This document shows, one piece after another, positions 52,526-61,904 of a stretch of 64,000 nt of DNA (positions within the stretch are counted from its first letter, which is position 1; each line of letters starts with the position of its first letter). The notes under the pieces were generated by a model, which had not been told where the DNA came from, ran no database searches, and worked only from the letters and a program-made list of their open reading frames with translations. Source of the stretch: Desulfofustis sp964433645 (GTDB taxonomy: Bacteria; Desulfobacterota; Desulfobulbia; Desulfobulbales; Desulfocapsaceae); contig CAYSSK010000005.1 of the NCBI GenBank assembly GCA_964433645.1, positions 11,803-75,802 on the forward strand. Reading direction: 5' to 3'. Position numbers and translations under genes: made by a program.

Positions 52526-53715
52526 CGAGGCTCAATGGCCTGCCAGGGCAGGCCGTGTTGGTTGAGGGCCGCCATAAAGGGGTCCGGGTCGAATTGTTCC
52601 ATGTGCCAGACCCCGGGGCGCCGCCACGCGCCGGTCAGCATCATCATCGCCCCGATCATTGCCGGCACCCCGGTGGTATAGCTGATCGCCTGGGAGCCCA
52701 CTTCCCGGTAGGCGTCCTCGTGGTTGCAGATATTGTAGATATAGAGCCGTTTTTGCCGGCCGTCCTTGATGCCCTTGAGCAGGCAGCCGATGCAGGTGCG
52801 GCCGGAGGTCAGCGGCCCGAGCGAGGCCGGCTCCGGCAGCACCGCTTTGAGAAACTGGAGCGGGACAACCCTGGTGCCCTGGTAGTCGACCGGGTCGATC
52901 CGGGTCATGCCGACGTTTTCCAGGACCCGCAAATGGGTCAGGTACTGGTCGGAAAAGGTCATCCAGAAACGTGCCCGCTTCAGTCCCTTGAGGTGCAGGA
53001 CCAGCGACTCCAATTCCTCGTGGTACATCAGAAAACATTTCTTCGGACCGATGTCCTCGGGGAAATCGTAGGTCATCGACCAGGACAGCGGGTCGGTTTC
53101 GACCCACTCGCCGTGTTCCCAGTAGCGGCCGCGCTGGGTGATCTCGCGGATATTGATCTCCGGGTTGAAATTGGTGGCGAAATGCTGGCCGTGATCGCCG
53201 GCGTTGCAATCGATGATGTCCAGCTCGTGGATCTCGTCGAAATGGTGTTTCTGGGCCCAGGCGCAAAAGACGTTGGTGACGCCGGGGTCGAAGCCGGAGC
53301 CGAGCAAGGCCGTCAGGCCCGCTTTTTCGAACGGTCGCCGATAGGCCCACTGCCATTTGTATTCGAATTTGGCCTCGTCGGGCGGTTCGTAGTTGGCGGT
53401 ATCGAGATAGTCGATCCCTGTTTGCAGGCAGGCATCCATCAGCACCAGGTCCTGATAGGGCAGGGCGACGTTGAGCAGCAGGTCCGGCTTGAGCTGCTCG
53501 ATCAGCGCTACCGTGTGGTCGACCCGATCGGCGTCCAGCGCAAAGGTGGCGATGTCGGCGCCGGTTCTCGTCTTGACCGATGCGGCGATGGCGTCGCATT
53601 TGCTTTTCGTCCTGCTGGCCAGGGAAATCCGCGAAAAAACCGACGGGACCTGAGCGCATTTGTGGGCAACCACGCTGCCGACGCCGCCGGCTCCGATAAT
53701 CAATACATGTGCCAT
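52522..53715 (-). CDS. Carboxyspermidine dehydrogenase (saccharopine dehydrogenase family)
   Basis: 397 residues. NAD(P) motif HVLIIGAGGVGSVVAHKCAQ at the start, then LPYQDLVLMDACLQTGIDYLDTANY and SGFDPGVTNVFCAWAQ as in saccharopine dehydrogenase-like carboxynorspermidine synthases. It reductively condenses putrescine with aspartate semialdehyde. Between speA (51 bases) and nspC (overlap), which fixes the role. Confidence 0.93.
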   Translation of the reverse strand: MAHVLIIGAGGVGSVVAHKCAQVPSVFSRISLASRTKSKCDAIAASVKTRTGADIATFALDADRVDHTVALIEQLKPDLLLNVALPYQDLVLMDACLQTGIDYLDTANYEPPDEAKFEYKWQWAYRRPFEKAGLTALLGSGFDPGVTNVFCAWAQKHHFDEIHELDIIDCNAGDHGQHFATNFNPEINIREITQRGRYWEHGEWVETDPLSWSMTYDFPEDIGPKKCFLMYHEELESLVLHLKGLKRARFWMTFSDQYLTHLRVLENVGMTRIDPVDYQGTRVVPLQFLKAVLPEPASLGPLTSGRTCIGCLLKGIKDGRQKRLYIYNICNHEDAYREVGSQAISYTTGVPAMIGAMMMLTGAWRRPGVWHMEQFDPDPFMAALNQHGLPWQAIEPR

Positions 53716-53766
53716 GCTTCGTCTCCGGGGGTTTGCTTGAGAAAGCCGTTGTCGCGCCGAGTCGGC

Positions 53767-55680
53767 TCAGCGCTCGAAATAGGTGTAACCGCGCAGGCCG
53801 GCCTCGAAGGCCTGGACGATCTCCTTTCGTTCCTGCGGCGAGATTCGTCCGGCCCGTACCGCCCGCTCGGCGGTCTTGCGGAAACTGTTGAACAGGTGTT
53901 TCGGATCGTATTCCACATAGGACAGGACGTCGGCGACCGTGTCGCCTTCCAGTTCGTTGACGAACTCGAACTCACCGTTCTCCAAAATACGAATCGTCAC
54001 CACGTTGGTGTCGCCGAGCAGGTTGTGCAGGTCGCCGAGAGTCTCCTGGTAGGCGCCGACGAGAAAAGCGCCGAGCAGGTATTCATCGGAATTGTTCACC
54101 TCGTGCAGCGGCAGGGAGCGCCTGACGCCGCGCCGGTCGATGAACTGGTCGATCTTGCCGTCGCAGTCGCAGGTGATATCGGCGAGTACGGCGTTGACCG
54201 TCGGCTGCTCGTTGAGCCGGTGAATCGGCATGATCGGAAACAGCTGGTCGATTGCCCAGGCATCGGGCAGCGATTGAAACACACTGAAGTTACAGTAATA
54301 AATGTCTGAAAGGACGCGGTCCAGATCGGCCAGTTCCGGGGTGATGTGCTTGAGTTCCTTGGACAGCTCGGAGATCCGGGCGATGGTCGTCCAGAAGATC
54401 TGCTCGGCCAGGGCCCGCTGGCGCAGGTTGATGGCGCCGTGGTGGAACAGGTGCCGGGCCTCGTCGCGATAAAACAGGATATCGTTGAAACTCTCCTGGA
54501 GATTGCGAATGGTCAGGTTGTCCAGGGTCTCCATCATGTAATGGACCTGTGACGGGCAGTCTTCGGGCAGCTGATCCGGCAGCGGGTCGGGCCGAAACTT
54601 GGCGACATCGAGCACGTTGAACAGCAGGATCGAATAATAGGCGACCAGGGCCCGGCCCGATTCGGTAATGATGATCGGGTGATCGATGCCCTCCTCGTCG
54701 AGCGAGGTCATCACCGCTTCGATGATATCGGTGCAGTATTCGTTGATCGAATAGTTGCGGCTCGACAGGAAATTGGATTGCGAACCGTCATAGTCGACGG
54801 CCAGTCCGCCGCCGAGATCGAGGTAGATGGGGCGAGCCCCTTCCCGGACCAGGCCGATGAAGACCCGGCAGGCCTCACTGACGGCGGAGCGGATCTCCCG
54901 GATATTGGAGATCTGCGAGCCGAGATGATAGTGCACCATCTGCAGGCAGTCGAGCATGCCCTCGGCCGTCAGCAGGTCGATCGCCTTGATCACCTGGTTG
55001 GTGTCCAGGCCGAAGATCGAACGGTCTCCGCCCGATTCGGCCCAGTGGCCGGTTGCCCGGGAGGCGAGCTTGATCCTGATGCCGAGAATCGGTGTGGCGC
55101 CGAGTTGTTTTGAGCGCTCAAGAATGAGGGGCAACTCGTCGGGCCGCTCAACGACGAGGATGCAGGTAAAGCCGAGTTTGGTGGCATAGAGTCCGAGATC
55201 GATAAACTCCTCGTCCTTGTAGCCGTTGCAGATCAGTACCGACTTGCGGTCCCGCATGGTTCCCATCGCGGCGATCAGTTCGGCCTTGCTGCCCGCTTCG
55301 AGACCGTGATGATACCGGGAACCGTAATGGGTGATCTGTTCGACGACCTGTTGCTGCTGGTTGACCTTGATCGGGTAGGCCCCGAGAAACGATCCGCGGT
55401 AGCCGAGTTCGGTCATGGCCTGCCGAAAGGTTTCGTTGAGAATCTCGATCTGGGCGTCGAGGATGTTTTCGACGCGGAGCAGCACCGGCATGTCCAGGCC
55501 TCTCGCCTTGACACCTTCGGCGACCTGGCTGATGCTGACGGCGCGGTGATCCGCGCCGCCGGTGGGCAGAACCATCATTTCACCGGTGGTGGCGATGGTG
55601 AAATAGCCGCCGCTCCACTCCGGCACCCCGTAGAGTTCCGCCGACTTGGTGGTGTTCCAGCGTTCCATGGTCTGCTTCAC
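53767..55680 (-). CDS. speA: Biosynthetic arginine decarboxylase
   Basis: 637 residues from GTG 55680, chosen because GGGAG lies 7 bases upstream; ATG 55668 is an alternative. PLP enzyme with the Lys in YPIKVNQQQQVV, HYHLGSQISNI and LDLGGGLAVDYDGSQS. C-terminal region YSVNFSVFQSLPD-like (YYCNFSVFQSLPDAWAID) and CDSDGKI-type CDCDGKID are those of SpeA. It makes agmatine from arginine and opens the spermidine operon. Confidence 0.95.
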   Translation of the reverse strand: MKQTMERWNTTKSAELYGVPEWSGGYFTIATTGEMMVLPTGGADHRAVSISQVAEGVKARGLDMPVLLRVENILDAQIEILNETFRQAMTELGYRGSFLGAYPIKVNQQQQVVEQITHYGSRYHHGLEAGSKAELIAAMGTMRDRKSVLICNGYKDEEFIDLGLYATKLGFTCILVVERPDELPLILERSKQLGATPILGIRIKLASRATGHWAESGGDRSIFGLDTNQVIKAIDLLTAEGMLDCLQMVHYHLGSQISNIREIRSAVSEACRVFIGLVREGARPIYLDLGGGLAVDYDGSQSNFLSSRNYSINEYCTDIIEAVMTSLDEEGIDHPIIITESGRALVAYYSILLFNVLDVAKFRPDPLPDQLPEDCPSQVHYMMETLDNLTIRNLQESFNDILFYRDEARHLFHHGAINLRQRALAEQIFWTTIARISELSKELKHITPELADLDRVLSDIYYCNFSVFQSLPDAWAIDQLFPIMPIHRLNEQPTVNAVLADITCDCDGKIDQFIDRRGVRRSLPLHEVNNSDEYLLGAFLVGAYQETLGDLHNLLGDTNVVTIRILENGEFEFVNELEGDTVADVLSYVEYDPKHLFNSFRKTAERAVRAGRISPQERKEIVQAFEAGLRGYTYFER

Positions 55681-55869
55681 GAGACATCTCCCGGCATGAC
55701 GATTCCTGTGAGACGATTGTTGCAAAAACGAGCCCTCTATACAGATACTCAGCACAAAGGTAAAGCATTTTTTACCGCTCGGCAGCCGATCGTAACACAA
55801 AAAAGGGTCCGCGCTCAACGAGCGCCGCGCCGTGCGGGCGCTTCCCCCAGATCACCAGCAGGGGAGCGG

Positions 55870-57132
55870 TCACCGGTCGGCGGGACAGCGACGGAGCGGA
55901 TGGCGATGCCGGTCAACCAGATCCTCGAGGATCTCCTCGATGAGACGGTAGCCGGTCGCTGCATCGTGGTTGGCGCGAACATGGGTTTTGGCTGCCTCGC
56001 GCATGGCAATTCGCTCGTCTCGGCAGGTCAGGATACGTTCCAGATAGTCAATGAACAGATCGGGCTGCGCGGCCGGTGCGAGCAGGCCGGTCTGTTCGTG
56101 GATGACCGTGTCGGCGGCGCCCCAGTCGGCAAAAGCGACGACCGGCAGGCCGGCCGCCTGGGCTTCGAGATAAACCATGCCGCGGGATTCCCGGATGCCG
56201 GGAAAGGCGAAGACGTCGGCGGCACTGTAATAACGATAGAGTTCACCACGCGGGACCTTGCCGAGAAAGATGACGCTGCCGGGCAGCTTCCTGCGACCGT
56301 GCCGCTCGAGCAGGGGCCGGTCCAGTCCATCACCGGCAATGATCAGCAGCACGTCGAGTCCGCGCCGGTGCAGCGCGGCACAGCTGTCGATGACTTTCTG
56401 AACACCGGTGGTTTTGGCACCAGGCTGGAGCATTGCCGCGGTCATCACGATGCGGCGATTGCCGGTTGACCATTGGTCACGAAGGGCTCGCCGGGAGACC
56501 AGATCGAAGGCGAAGCGTTCAGGGACAAGCCGGGGAGCAAGGTGGTGAATTCGCTGCTGAGGGACCAATTGTTGCAGCACGCTTCGGTCGCTGCGCCAAT
56601 TGGTAAAGATCAGATCGGCGGCCCGCAGGGCACAGCGATTGAGCAAAAAACCCGGATAGGTTGACAGGCTCTGTCGATCCGTACTTGTCTGGAGGGGCTG
56701 ATAGATGATATAGGGAAGCGACAAGCGTTGACTGCAATAGGGGCCGAGTAGATCCGGCGCCGTTTCGTCGCAATGACAGCTGAGCCAGACATCGGGCGCG
56801 GCCGCCGGGAGCAGGTGTACGATTTTTCTGCGTTCCCCGGCCAGCCGCGCGTATTGCCAGGGTTTCAGGTAGGCCAGACGGCTGCAGTAGCTGCTGGCGA
56901 TATGGAGTGTATGCTGGCGGCGGCAGAGAAAATCACCAAGCATCATCCCGTCGAAGCCGTTGCGCATGACATGATCGTGATCAACAGCCGAGAAACCGGC
57001 ATGGATCCGGTGATCGAAGCGGGTCGGGGAGGGTGCGCCGCAGCGAGCTGAATCGTCGGCGGGGCCGGTTGCCGCTTGGCCGGTCGAATTGGCGCTGAGC
57101 GAGGTAAACGGCAGATAAAAGGAAATGTTCAT
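55870..57132 (-). CDS. Glycosyltransferase family 4-like
   Basis: 420 residues from ATG 57132; the frame is open to 57285. N-terminal half has FDHRIHAGFSAVDHDHVM and an Arg/His-rich GT-B-like part; C-terminal half is GT4: VIDSCAALHRRGLDVLLIIAGDG, VIFLGKVPRGELYRYYSAADVFAFPGIRESRGMVYLEAQAAGLPVVA in motifs, with the retaining-type E-x7-E region. Donor and acceptor unknown. It is upstream of the speA start on the same strand but separated by about 190 bases. Confidence 0.82.
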   Translation of the reverse strand: MNISFYLPFTSLSANSTGQAATGPADDSARCGAPSPTRFDHRIHAGFSAVDHDHVMRNGFDGMMLGDFLCRRQHTLHIASSYCSRLAYLKPWQYARLAGERRKIVHLLPAAAPDVWLSCHCDETAPDLLGPYCSQRLSLPYIIYQPLQTSTDRQSLSTYPGFLLNRCALRAADLIFTNWRSDRSVLQQLVPQQRIHHLAPRLVPERFAFDLVSRRALRDQWSTGNRRIVMTAAMLQPGAKTTGVQKVIDSCAALHRRGLDVLLIIAGDGLDRPLLERHGRRKLPGSVIFLGKVPRGELYRYYSAADVFAFPGIRESRGMVYLEAQAAGLPVVAFADWGAADTVIHEQTGLLAPAAQPDLFIDYLERILTCRDERIAMREAAKTHVRANHDAATGYRLIEEILEDLVDRHRHPLRRCPADR

Positions 57133-57308
57133 GACGATCAGCGGACGTTCACGGTCTGAGGTGATGAAAGTCTGCCGGCAAAAGACGACCAGCTCTGTAT
57201 TGTAGCGCACGGAATTTTTAATGTGAAGCAATAAGAAGCTCGATACGCGGAGTCCACTGCTGTGCAAAGGGCTCCGGTTCAACAAAAATCTGCGGGACGG
57301 AGGCGGCC

Positions 57309-58715
57309 ATGGGATGGAATGAGCGGCGGGACGATTTATCGGCCATTGTGCAGGCGGCGCTGAGACGCGTCGATCCTTACCGGATGCTGCTCGATCATGT
57401 GCGGCTGGAAGGCGACGAGCTCTGCATCGACCTGGCCGGCCGTTCCCGACGCTTTGATCTGACCGGCTATCGCCGTATCGTCGCGATCGGCGCGGGCAAG
57501 GCGACGGCGCCGATGGCGCTGGCCCTGGAGCGGATTCTGGGCGATCGTCTCGATGGCGGGGTCATTGCCGTTAAATACGGACACACGGAACGATTGCAGC
57601 GCATCGAAATCGTCGAAGCCGGCCATCCGGTTCCCGACGAAAACGGCCAGGAAGCGGCTCGGCGGATTATGGCCATCGCCGCCGACAGCGATGAGAAGAC
57701 CCTGGTGATCTCCCTGATTTCCGGTGGCGGCTCGGCGCTGCTGCCTCTGCCCGCCCGGGCCGTGATCGGCGGCAAAGAGGTGGTGCTGACACTTGACGAC
57801 AAACAGAAAACCACCGGGCTGCTGCTGGCCTGCGGTGCCGATATCGAGGAGATCAACTGTATCCGCAAACACCTGTCGATGATCAAGGGAGGACACCTGC
57901 TCGCTCGGCTGGCCCCGGCCCGAAGCATCAATTTCATACTCTCCGACGTGGTCGGCGATTCCTTGTCGAGCATCGCTTCCGGCATGACCTGTGCCGACCC
58001 GACGAGCTTTGCCGATGCCCTCGAGATCATGGGTAAATATGATATTATCGAGCAGGTACCGGCGATTGTTCGCCGATACCTGGAAGCCGGCCGTCACGGG
58101 GAGGTGACGGAAACGGTGAAACAGCAACGACCGGAATTGGCGTTGACTGAAAATGTCCTGCTCGGCACCAATCTGCAGGCTCTCGAAGCGGCCGCCGGCG
58201 AGGCGCAGCGGCGCGGCTACCGGCCGGTACGGCTGACCAGCCGAATCGTCGGCGAGGCCCGCGAGGTGGCCAAGGTATTGGCGGCCATAGCCCTGGATTG
58301 CGCCGCCGGCTCGATCCTTGCCGCACCTCCGGTCTGCCTGCTGTCTGGCGGCGAGCCGGTGGTCCAGATCAGAGGGGATGGCCTGGGCGGCCGCAATCAG
58401 GAGATGGCCCTGGCCTATCTGCTGGAGCTGGCGCATCACCGTGAGTTGGCCGCAAACCTGACGTTTCTTGCCGCCGCCACTGACGGCAACGACGGGCCGA
58501 CCGATGCGGCGGGGGCCTTTGCCGACCTGAAATTACTTGAAAAAGCGGTCGAAAGCGGTTTGAATCCGTCAGCCTGCCTGGCAAATAACGATTCGTACCG
58601 GTTTTTCCAGGCATGCGACGGGCTGCTTAAAACCGGCCCGACCAATACCAATGTCTGCGATCTCCACCTCGCGCTGATCGATCCATCACCGGCCGACCAG
58701 GTGGCGGCCGGCTGA
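57309..58715 (+). CDS. gckA: Glycerate 2-kinase (MOFRL family)
   Basis: 468 residues; ATG 57309 follows GGGACGGAGG. N-terminal DUF4147 domain (IVAIGAGKATAPMALALE, VEAGHPVPDENG, ISGGGSALLPLPA) and C-terminal MOFRL domain (LSGGEPVVQIRGDGLGGRNQEMALA, AATDGNDGPTDAAGAFAD). It phosphorylates glycerate to 2-phosphoglycerate. The following membrane gene starts 28 bases later. Confidence 0.92.
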   Translation: MGWNERRDDLSAIVQAALRRVDPYRMLLDHVRLEGDELCIDLAGRSRRFDLTGYRRIVAIGAGKATAPMALALERILGDRLDGGVIAVKYGHTERLQRIEIVEAGHPVPDENGQEAARRIMAIAADSDEKTLVISLISGGGSALLPLPARAVIGGKEVVLTLDDKQKTTGLLLACGADIEEINCIRKHLSMIKGGHLLARLAPARSINFILSDVVGDSLSSIASGMTCADPTSFADALEIMGKYDIIEQVPAIVRRYLEAGRHGEVTETVKQQRPELALTENVLLGTNLQALEAAAGEAQRRGYRPVRLTSRIVGEAREVAKVLAAIALDCAAGSILAAPPVCLLSGGEPVVQIRGDGLGGRNQEMALAYLLELAHHRELAANLTFLAAATDGNDGPTDAAGAFADLKLLEKAVESGLNPSACLANNDSYRFFQACDGLLKTGPTNTNVCDLHLALIDPSPADQVAAG

Positions 58716-58743
58716 ACCGGACGGAAATGACGCCACAGGGGAT

Positions 58744-60618
58744 ATGATGCTCGGCAGCGTGATTGCCCATATATGGAGACACCGGTTCCTGATCACCGCC
58801 TGTCTGGTGCTGTCCGCGGGCTATTTTCTCTTTTTTGTCGACCGGGCCGTCGTCGATCTGTCGATCAGCGTCGACAAGCGGACTTTTTTTCGCATCTACT
58901 GGGCGGCAGCCGATCAGGGCTTTGCCGAGGACCGTCATGCACGGGTCCTGGTCAGCCCGGATCGTCGGGATTACCGATTTTACCTGACCGATCTCGGCAG
59001 GATCGAGCGACTGCGGATTGATCCCCACGATTTTAAGGGGGAGAGCGTTCTTCACCGGCTGACATTTTCCCAGAAGGGCTGGCAGCCTATCGATGTCACC
59101 AGCAGCGGGGACGGTTTCAGCTCTTTTCAGCCACATGCCCAGATCGCCGCGTCATCGCTCCGGGCTGACGGGCTGCATACCGTGTCGTCTGGCAATGACC
59201 CGAACTACCTCTACCAGCCGGTCCCCGAGCCGGCCCCCTTTGGCTGGCCCGGGGAAAGCTGCCGGCTGCTGGCGATCTTTCTGCTCTTTTACGGCGCCGG
59301 CCTGCTGGCCGGCGGATTGTTGCCCCGGCTGCGCTACGTGCCGGTCTGCCTGGCGGTTGCCGTCGGGTTGACATTGACCATGGCAAGCATCAGCGGCAGA
59401 GACGTTCATCCCGACGAAGCGATGCATATCGGAGCGAGCAGTTATTATGTCGACCACTGGCTGCCACCGGTCGTCGAGAGTGCGGAGATACGGGACACCT
59501 ACAGCCGATACGGCGCCTCGCGGCTTAACGGGCAGGAGGCCTATTATCTGTTTGCCGGCAAATTCGGGGCGCTGCTCGAGACCTTCGAGCTGCCCGACCA
59601 CCTGATGTTTCGTCTATTCAACGGGGCGCTGCTGCTCGGTCTTTTTCTGTTGTCCGTGCACTATGCCGGCCTGCGGATGGTGGCTGCCGTGCTGCTCATC
59701 TCGCCCCAGCTCTGGTATGTGTTCGGTTATTGCAATTCCGATGCGTTTGCCGTCTTTGTCGGCATCCTTGCCTGTTGGCAGGTTGCCGACCCGGCCTCGA
59801 TAATCAATCGGTATCTGGACGGGGAAACGGAGCACCGCTGGTCGGCCGGACTGCTCGCGGCCGCGCTGATCGGCTTGCTGCTGCTGATCAAGAAGAATTT
59901 TCTGGTGCTGGTCCCTTTTCTGCTGGTCATGGTTCTGATCAGGATCTGTCGGGCGGGAGATGCGGCACGTATCAAACAGTCCCTGATCCGGTTAGCGATC
60001 CCCTGCCTGATAGGATTGGCCTTGGTCGGGGGGCGGCTGGCGGCGGACTGGCAGGTCAACGGTCTCGATCGCACCGCCGCCGTGGAAGCGATGCGGGCGG
60101 AGCTGGCGGAACCGTTGTTCAACCCGGAAACCCCGGTGGCCAAGCGGCACGTATACCTGAACATGAAAGAGCGCGGCGTGACACTGGCCAAGCTCATTCA
60201 CATCCACCGCTGGTTCGAGAAGACCTTTCGCAGCGGCTTCGGCGTTTATGGCTATATGACGGTCTCCGCTTCGCACGTCTTCTACGATCTGGTGCGCTGG
60301 ACGGTCCTGGCCCTGCTGGTGTTTGTTGTTGGCTCGGTACTGCTGCTGGGCCGGTGGCACCAGCGGCTGATCATGATCGCCGCCCTGCTGTTTTCCCTGG
60401 CGCTGGTCTGGGCCGCGCTCCATCATTCCTGGACCGCCGATTTCCAGGCCCAGGGGCGGTACCTTTTTCCAGTGGCCCTGATGATCGCGGCAGCGGCTCT
60501 GGCCGCCGAGCAGACGCTTCAGCGAAAGATGCTTTGTTTCCTGCTGGCCGCAACCTTTACGTTGTCCGGCTATTCGTTTATCTTCGTCGGGCTCGACGGT
60601 ATCGTGAAAATCGGTTGA
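58744..60618 (+). CDS. Polytopic membrane protein, GT-C glycosyltransferase-like (DUF2142-like)
   Basis: 624 residues. A lumenal/periplasmic domain follows the first membrane segment, then about ten further helices. The motif RDVHPDEAMHIGASSYYVDHWLPP, an Asp-Glu pair on the first external loop after a helix, is typical of GT-C polyprenyl-phosphate-sugar transferases. YVFGYCNSDAFAVFVG and LLLIKKNFLVLVPFL lie in later helices. Acceptor unknown. ATG 58744 and ATG 58747 are adjacent. Confidence 0.75.
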   Translation: MMLGSVIAHIWRHRFLITACLVLSAGYFLFFVDRAVVDLSISVDKRTFFRIYWAAADQGFAEDRHARVLVSPDRRDYRFYLTDLGRIERLRIDPHDFKGESVLHRLTFSQKGWQPIDVTSSGDGFSSFQPHAQIAASSLRADGLHTVSSGNDPNYLYQPVPEPAPFGWPGESCRLLAIFLLFYGAGLLAGGLLPRLRYVPVCLAVAVGLTLTMASISGRDVHPDEAMHIGASSYYVDHWLPPVVESAEIRDTYSRYGASRLNGQEAYYLFAGKFGALLETFELPDHLMFRLFNGALLLGLFLLSVHYAGLRMVAAVLLISPQLWYVFGYCNSDAFAVFVGILACWQVADPASIINRYLDGETEHRWSAGLLAAALIGLLLLIKKNFLVLVPFLLVMVLIRICRAGDAARIKQSLIRLAIPCLIGLALVGGRLAADWQVNGLDRTAAVEAMRAELAEPLFNPETPVAKRHVYLNMKERGVTLAKLIHIHRWFEKTFRSGFGVYGYMTVSASHVFYDLVRWTVLALLVFVVGSVLLLGRWHQRLIMIAALLFSLALVWAALHHSWTADFQAQGRYLFPVALMIAAAALAAEQTLQRKMLCFLLAATFTLSGYSFIFVGLDGIVKIG

Positions 60619-60637
60619 GAAGGTGATACAAGGATTG

Positions 60638-61183
60638 ATGTCGGCGCCGTGCAGCCTGTCCCTCCGGCGCCCATTAATGATCAGCCACCCCCGGAGCGTG
60701 GTGCTCCGGCGTCTGCTGGTGCTCGCTGCGGTGCTGGTGCTCGCGGCGTCATGTAGCCAGAAGACAAGGATCGATTACCACCCGGGTCCGCGCGCTGACC
60801 AACCTGGCGGGGATGCGGTCGTCGACAAACTGCTTTCCCATTATCGGCAGTGGCGCACCGTGCCGTATCAAATCGGCGGCACGAGCCGGGACGGTGTTGA
60901 TTGTTCGGCGTTTGTCGCGTTGACTTTCCGGCAGCATTTCGGCATCGAGCTGCCGCGAACGACCGACGAGCTGAGCGGAGTCGGCCGACAGGTAGCCCCT
61001 GCCGCGGTCCGGCCCGGCGATCTGCTGCTTTTCAAGACCGGCATGTTTGCCCGGCATGCGGGCATTGCTGTCGGCAAGGGCAGGTTTCTCCATGCCTCCA
61101 TCAGCCAGGGCGTGATGCTGTCCGCGCTGGACGAGCCGTATTGGCACCAGCGCCTCTGGCAGGTCCGCCGCGTCTTGAACTGA
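60638..61183 (+). CDS. NlpC/P60-family lipoprotein hydrolase
   Basis: 181 residues from ATG 60638 (AAGG upstream); ATG 60677 is an alternative nearer the hydrophobic core. Lipobox VLAASC near residue 34 of the long form. NlpC/P60 domain: catalytic Cys in SRDGVDCSAFVALTF, His in FARHAGIAVGKG and polar third residue in FLHASISQG. Predicted outer-membrane-anchored endopeptidase cutting peptidoglycan stems, similar to Spr/MepS. Confidence 0.9.
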   Translation: MSAPCSLSLRRPLMISHPRSVVLRRLLVLAAVLVLAASCSQKTRIDYHPGPRADQPGGDAVVDKLLSHYRQWRTVPYQIGGTSRDGVDCSAFVALTFRQHFGIELPRTTDELSGVGRQVAPAAVRPGDLLLFKTGMFARHAGIAVGKGRFLHASISQGVMLSALDEPYWHQRLWQVRRVLN

Positions 61184-61427
61184 GGGGTGACGTTCCGCAT
61201 GCCGGAGTCGTTCCGAAGGGGTTTGCTTAAGGCCGGCATATCGCCTCTTTCTTCCCGAATCTTCCAAAGAATCCGGCCTCGCCGTGCACGTTCAGGTTCT
61301 CGAGCACATCCGGCGCCGCCGCAGCAACAGACGACGCTGAATGGACATCCTGTTTTATCGGAATAGCCCGGCAGGGCAGGACACGGCCCGGGCTCGCCGG
61401 CACCTGTCCCGTCCGGGCGATGATCTG
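61184..61427. other. Intergenic region after NlpC gene
   Basis: An inverted repeat ATGCCGG/CCGGCAT (61199-61205, 61233-61239) just after the stop may be a weak terminator. No gene seen. Confidence 0.35.
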
Positions 61428-61709
61428 CTACCTGCCGATTTTTTCGATGACGCCGCAGGCGATGCGCGGCCCCCCGCGCCCGGCGGGATCGGTGATATAG
61501 TCATCTGGATTATCGTGGATAACGATGGCTGTCCCAGACGCTGGATAAAGGGGATTGTCTGCCGTTTCGTAAAGACTCACCAGGGACGTGACCCATTCAT
61601 ACTGCTCTGTTTCGCCGACCACGATATTCGGCATATCGCCGGCGTGCGGTCCCCTGCTGTTGAGAAACCCGTGCTGCTTGTTCCCGGGATTATAGTGGCC
61701 GCCGGCGCG
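61428..61709 (-). pseudogene. sodC: Cu/Zn superoxide dismutase (sodC) remnant, C-terminal half only
   Basis: The minus-strand frame from 61709 to TAG 61428-61430 reads AGGHYNPGNKQHGFLNSRG, PHAGDMPNIVVG, then GTAIVIHDNPDDYITDPAGR and ARIACGVIE-like PRIACGVIEK, the second half of bacterial SodC including zinc ligands and the late copper His. The N-terminal half with the HxH copper ligands is not found in any frame upstream; a TGA (61710-61712) precedes the conserved block. About 93 of roughly 180 residues remain. A sequencing error could explain the TGA but not the missing half. Confidence 0.85.
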
Positions 61710-61811
61710 TCAGAACAAACCCTTCAAATAGCATGCCACCGGAGCCGTGCCTCCAGACGTCGCCGTCAGGTTGAGCAGGCGCTGCTCCTGAGGGCCGTGG
61801 AATCGCCATGG

Positions 61812-61883
61812 TGTTTCCTCCTTTGGCAGGTGGCTTCACCGGCAAGATAGCATCCATGGCAAAGCTTGCCGAAAGGAGGAAGT
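61812..61883. repeat. Nested inverted repeat at the sodC/cobT remnant junction
   Basis: TTTCCTCCTTT near 61812-61823 faces AAAGGAGGAA near 61873-61882, with GGCAAG (61842-61847) against CTTGCC (61865-61870) inside. It lies exactly between the two gene remnants and may mark a deletion end or small palindromic element. Confidence 0.45.
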
Positions 61884-61904
61884 GACTTGTTCTTGGTGAT
61901 CCCC

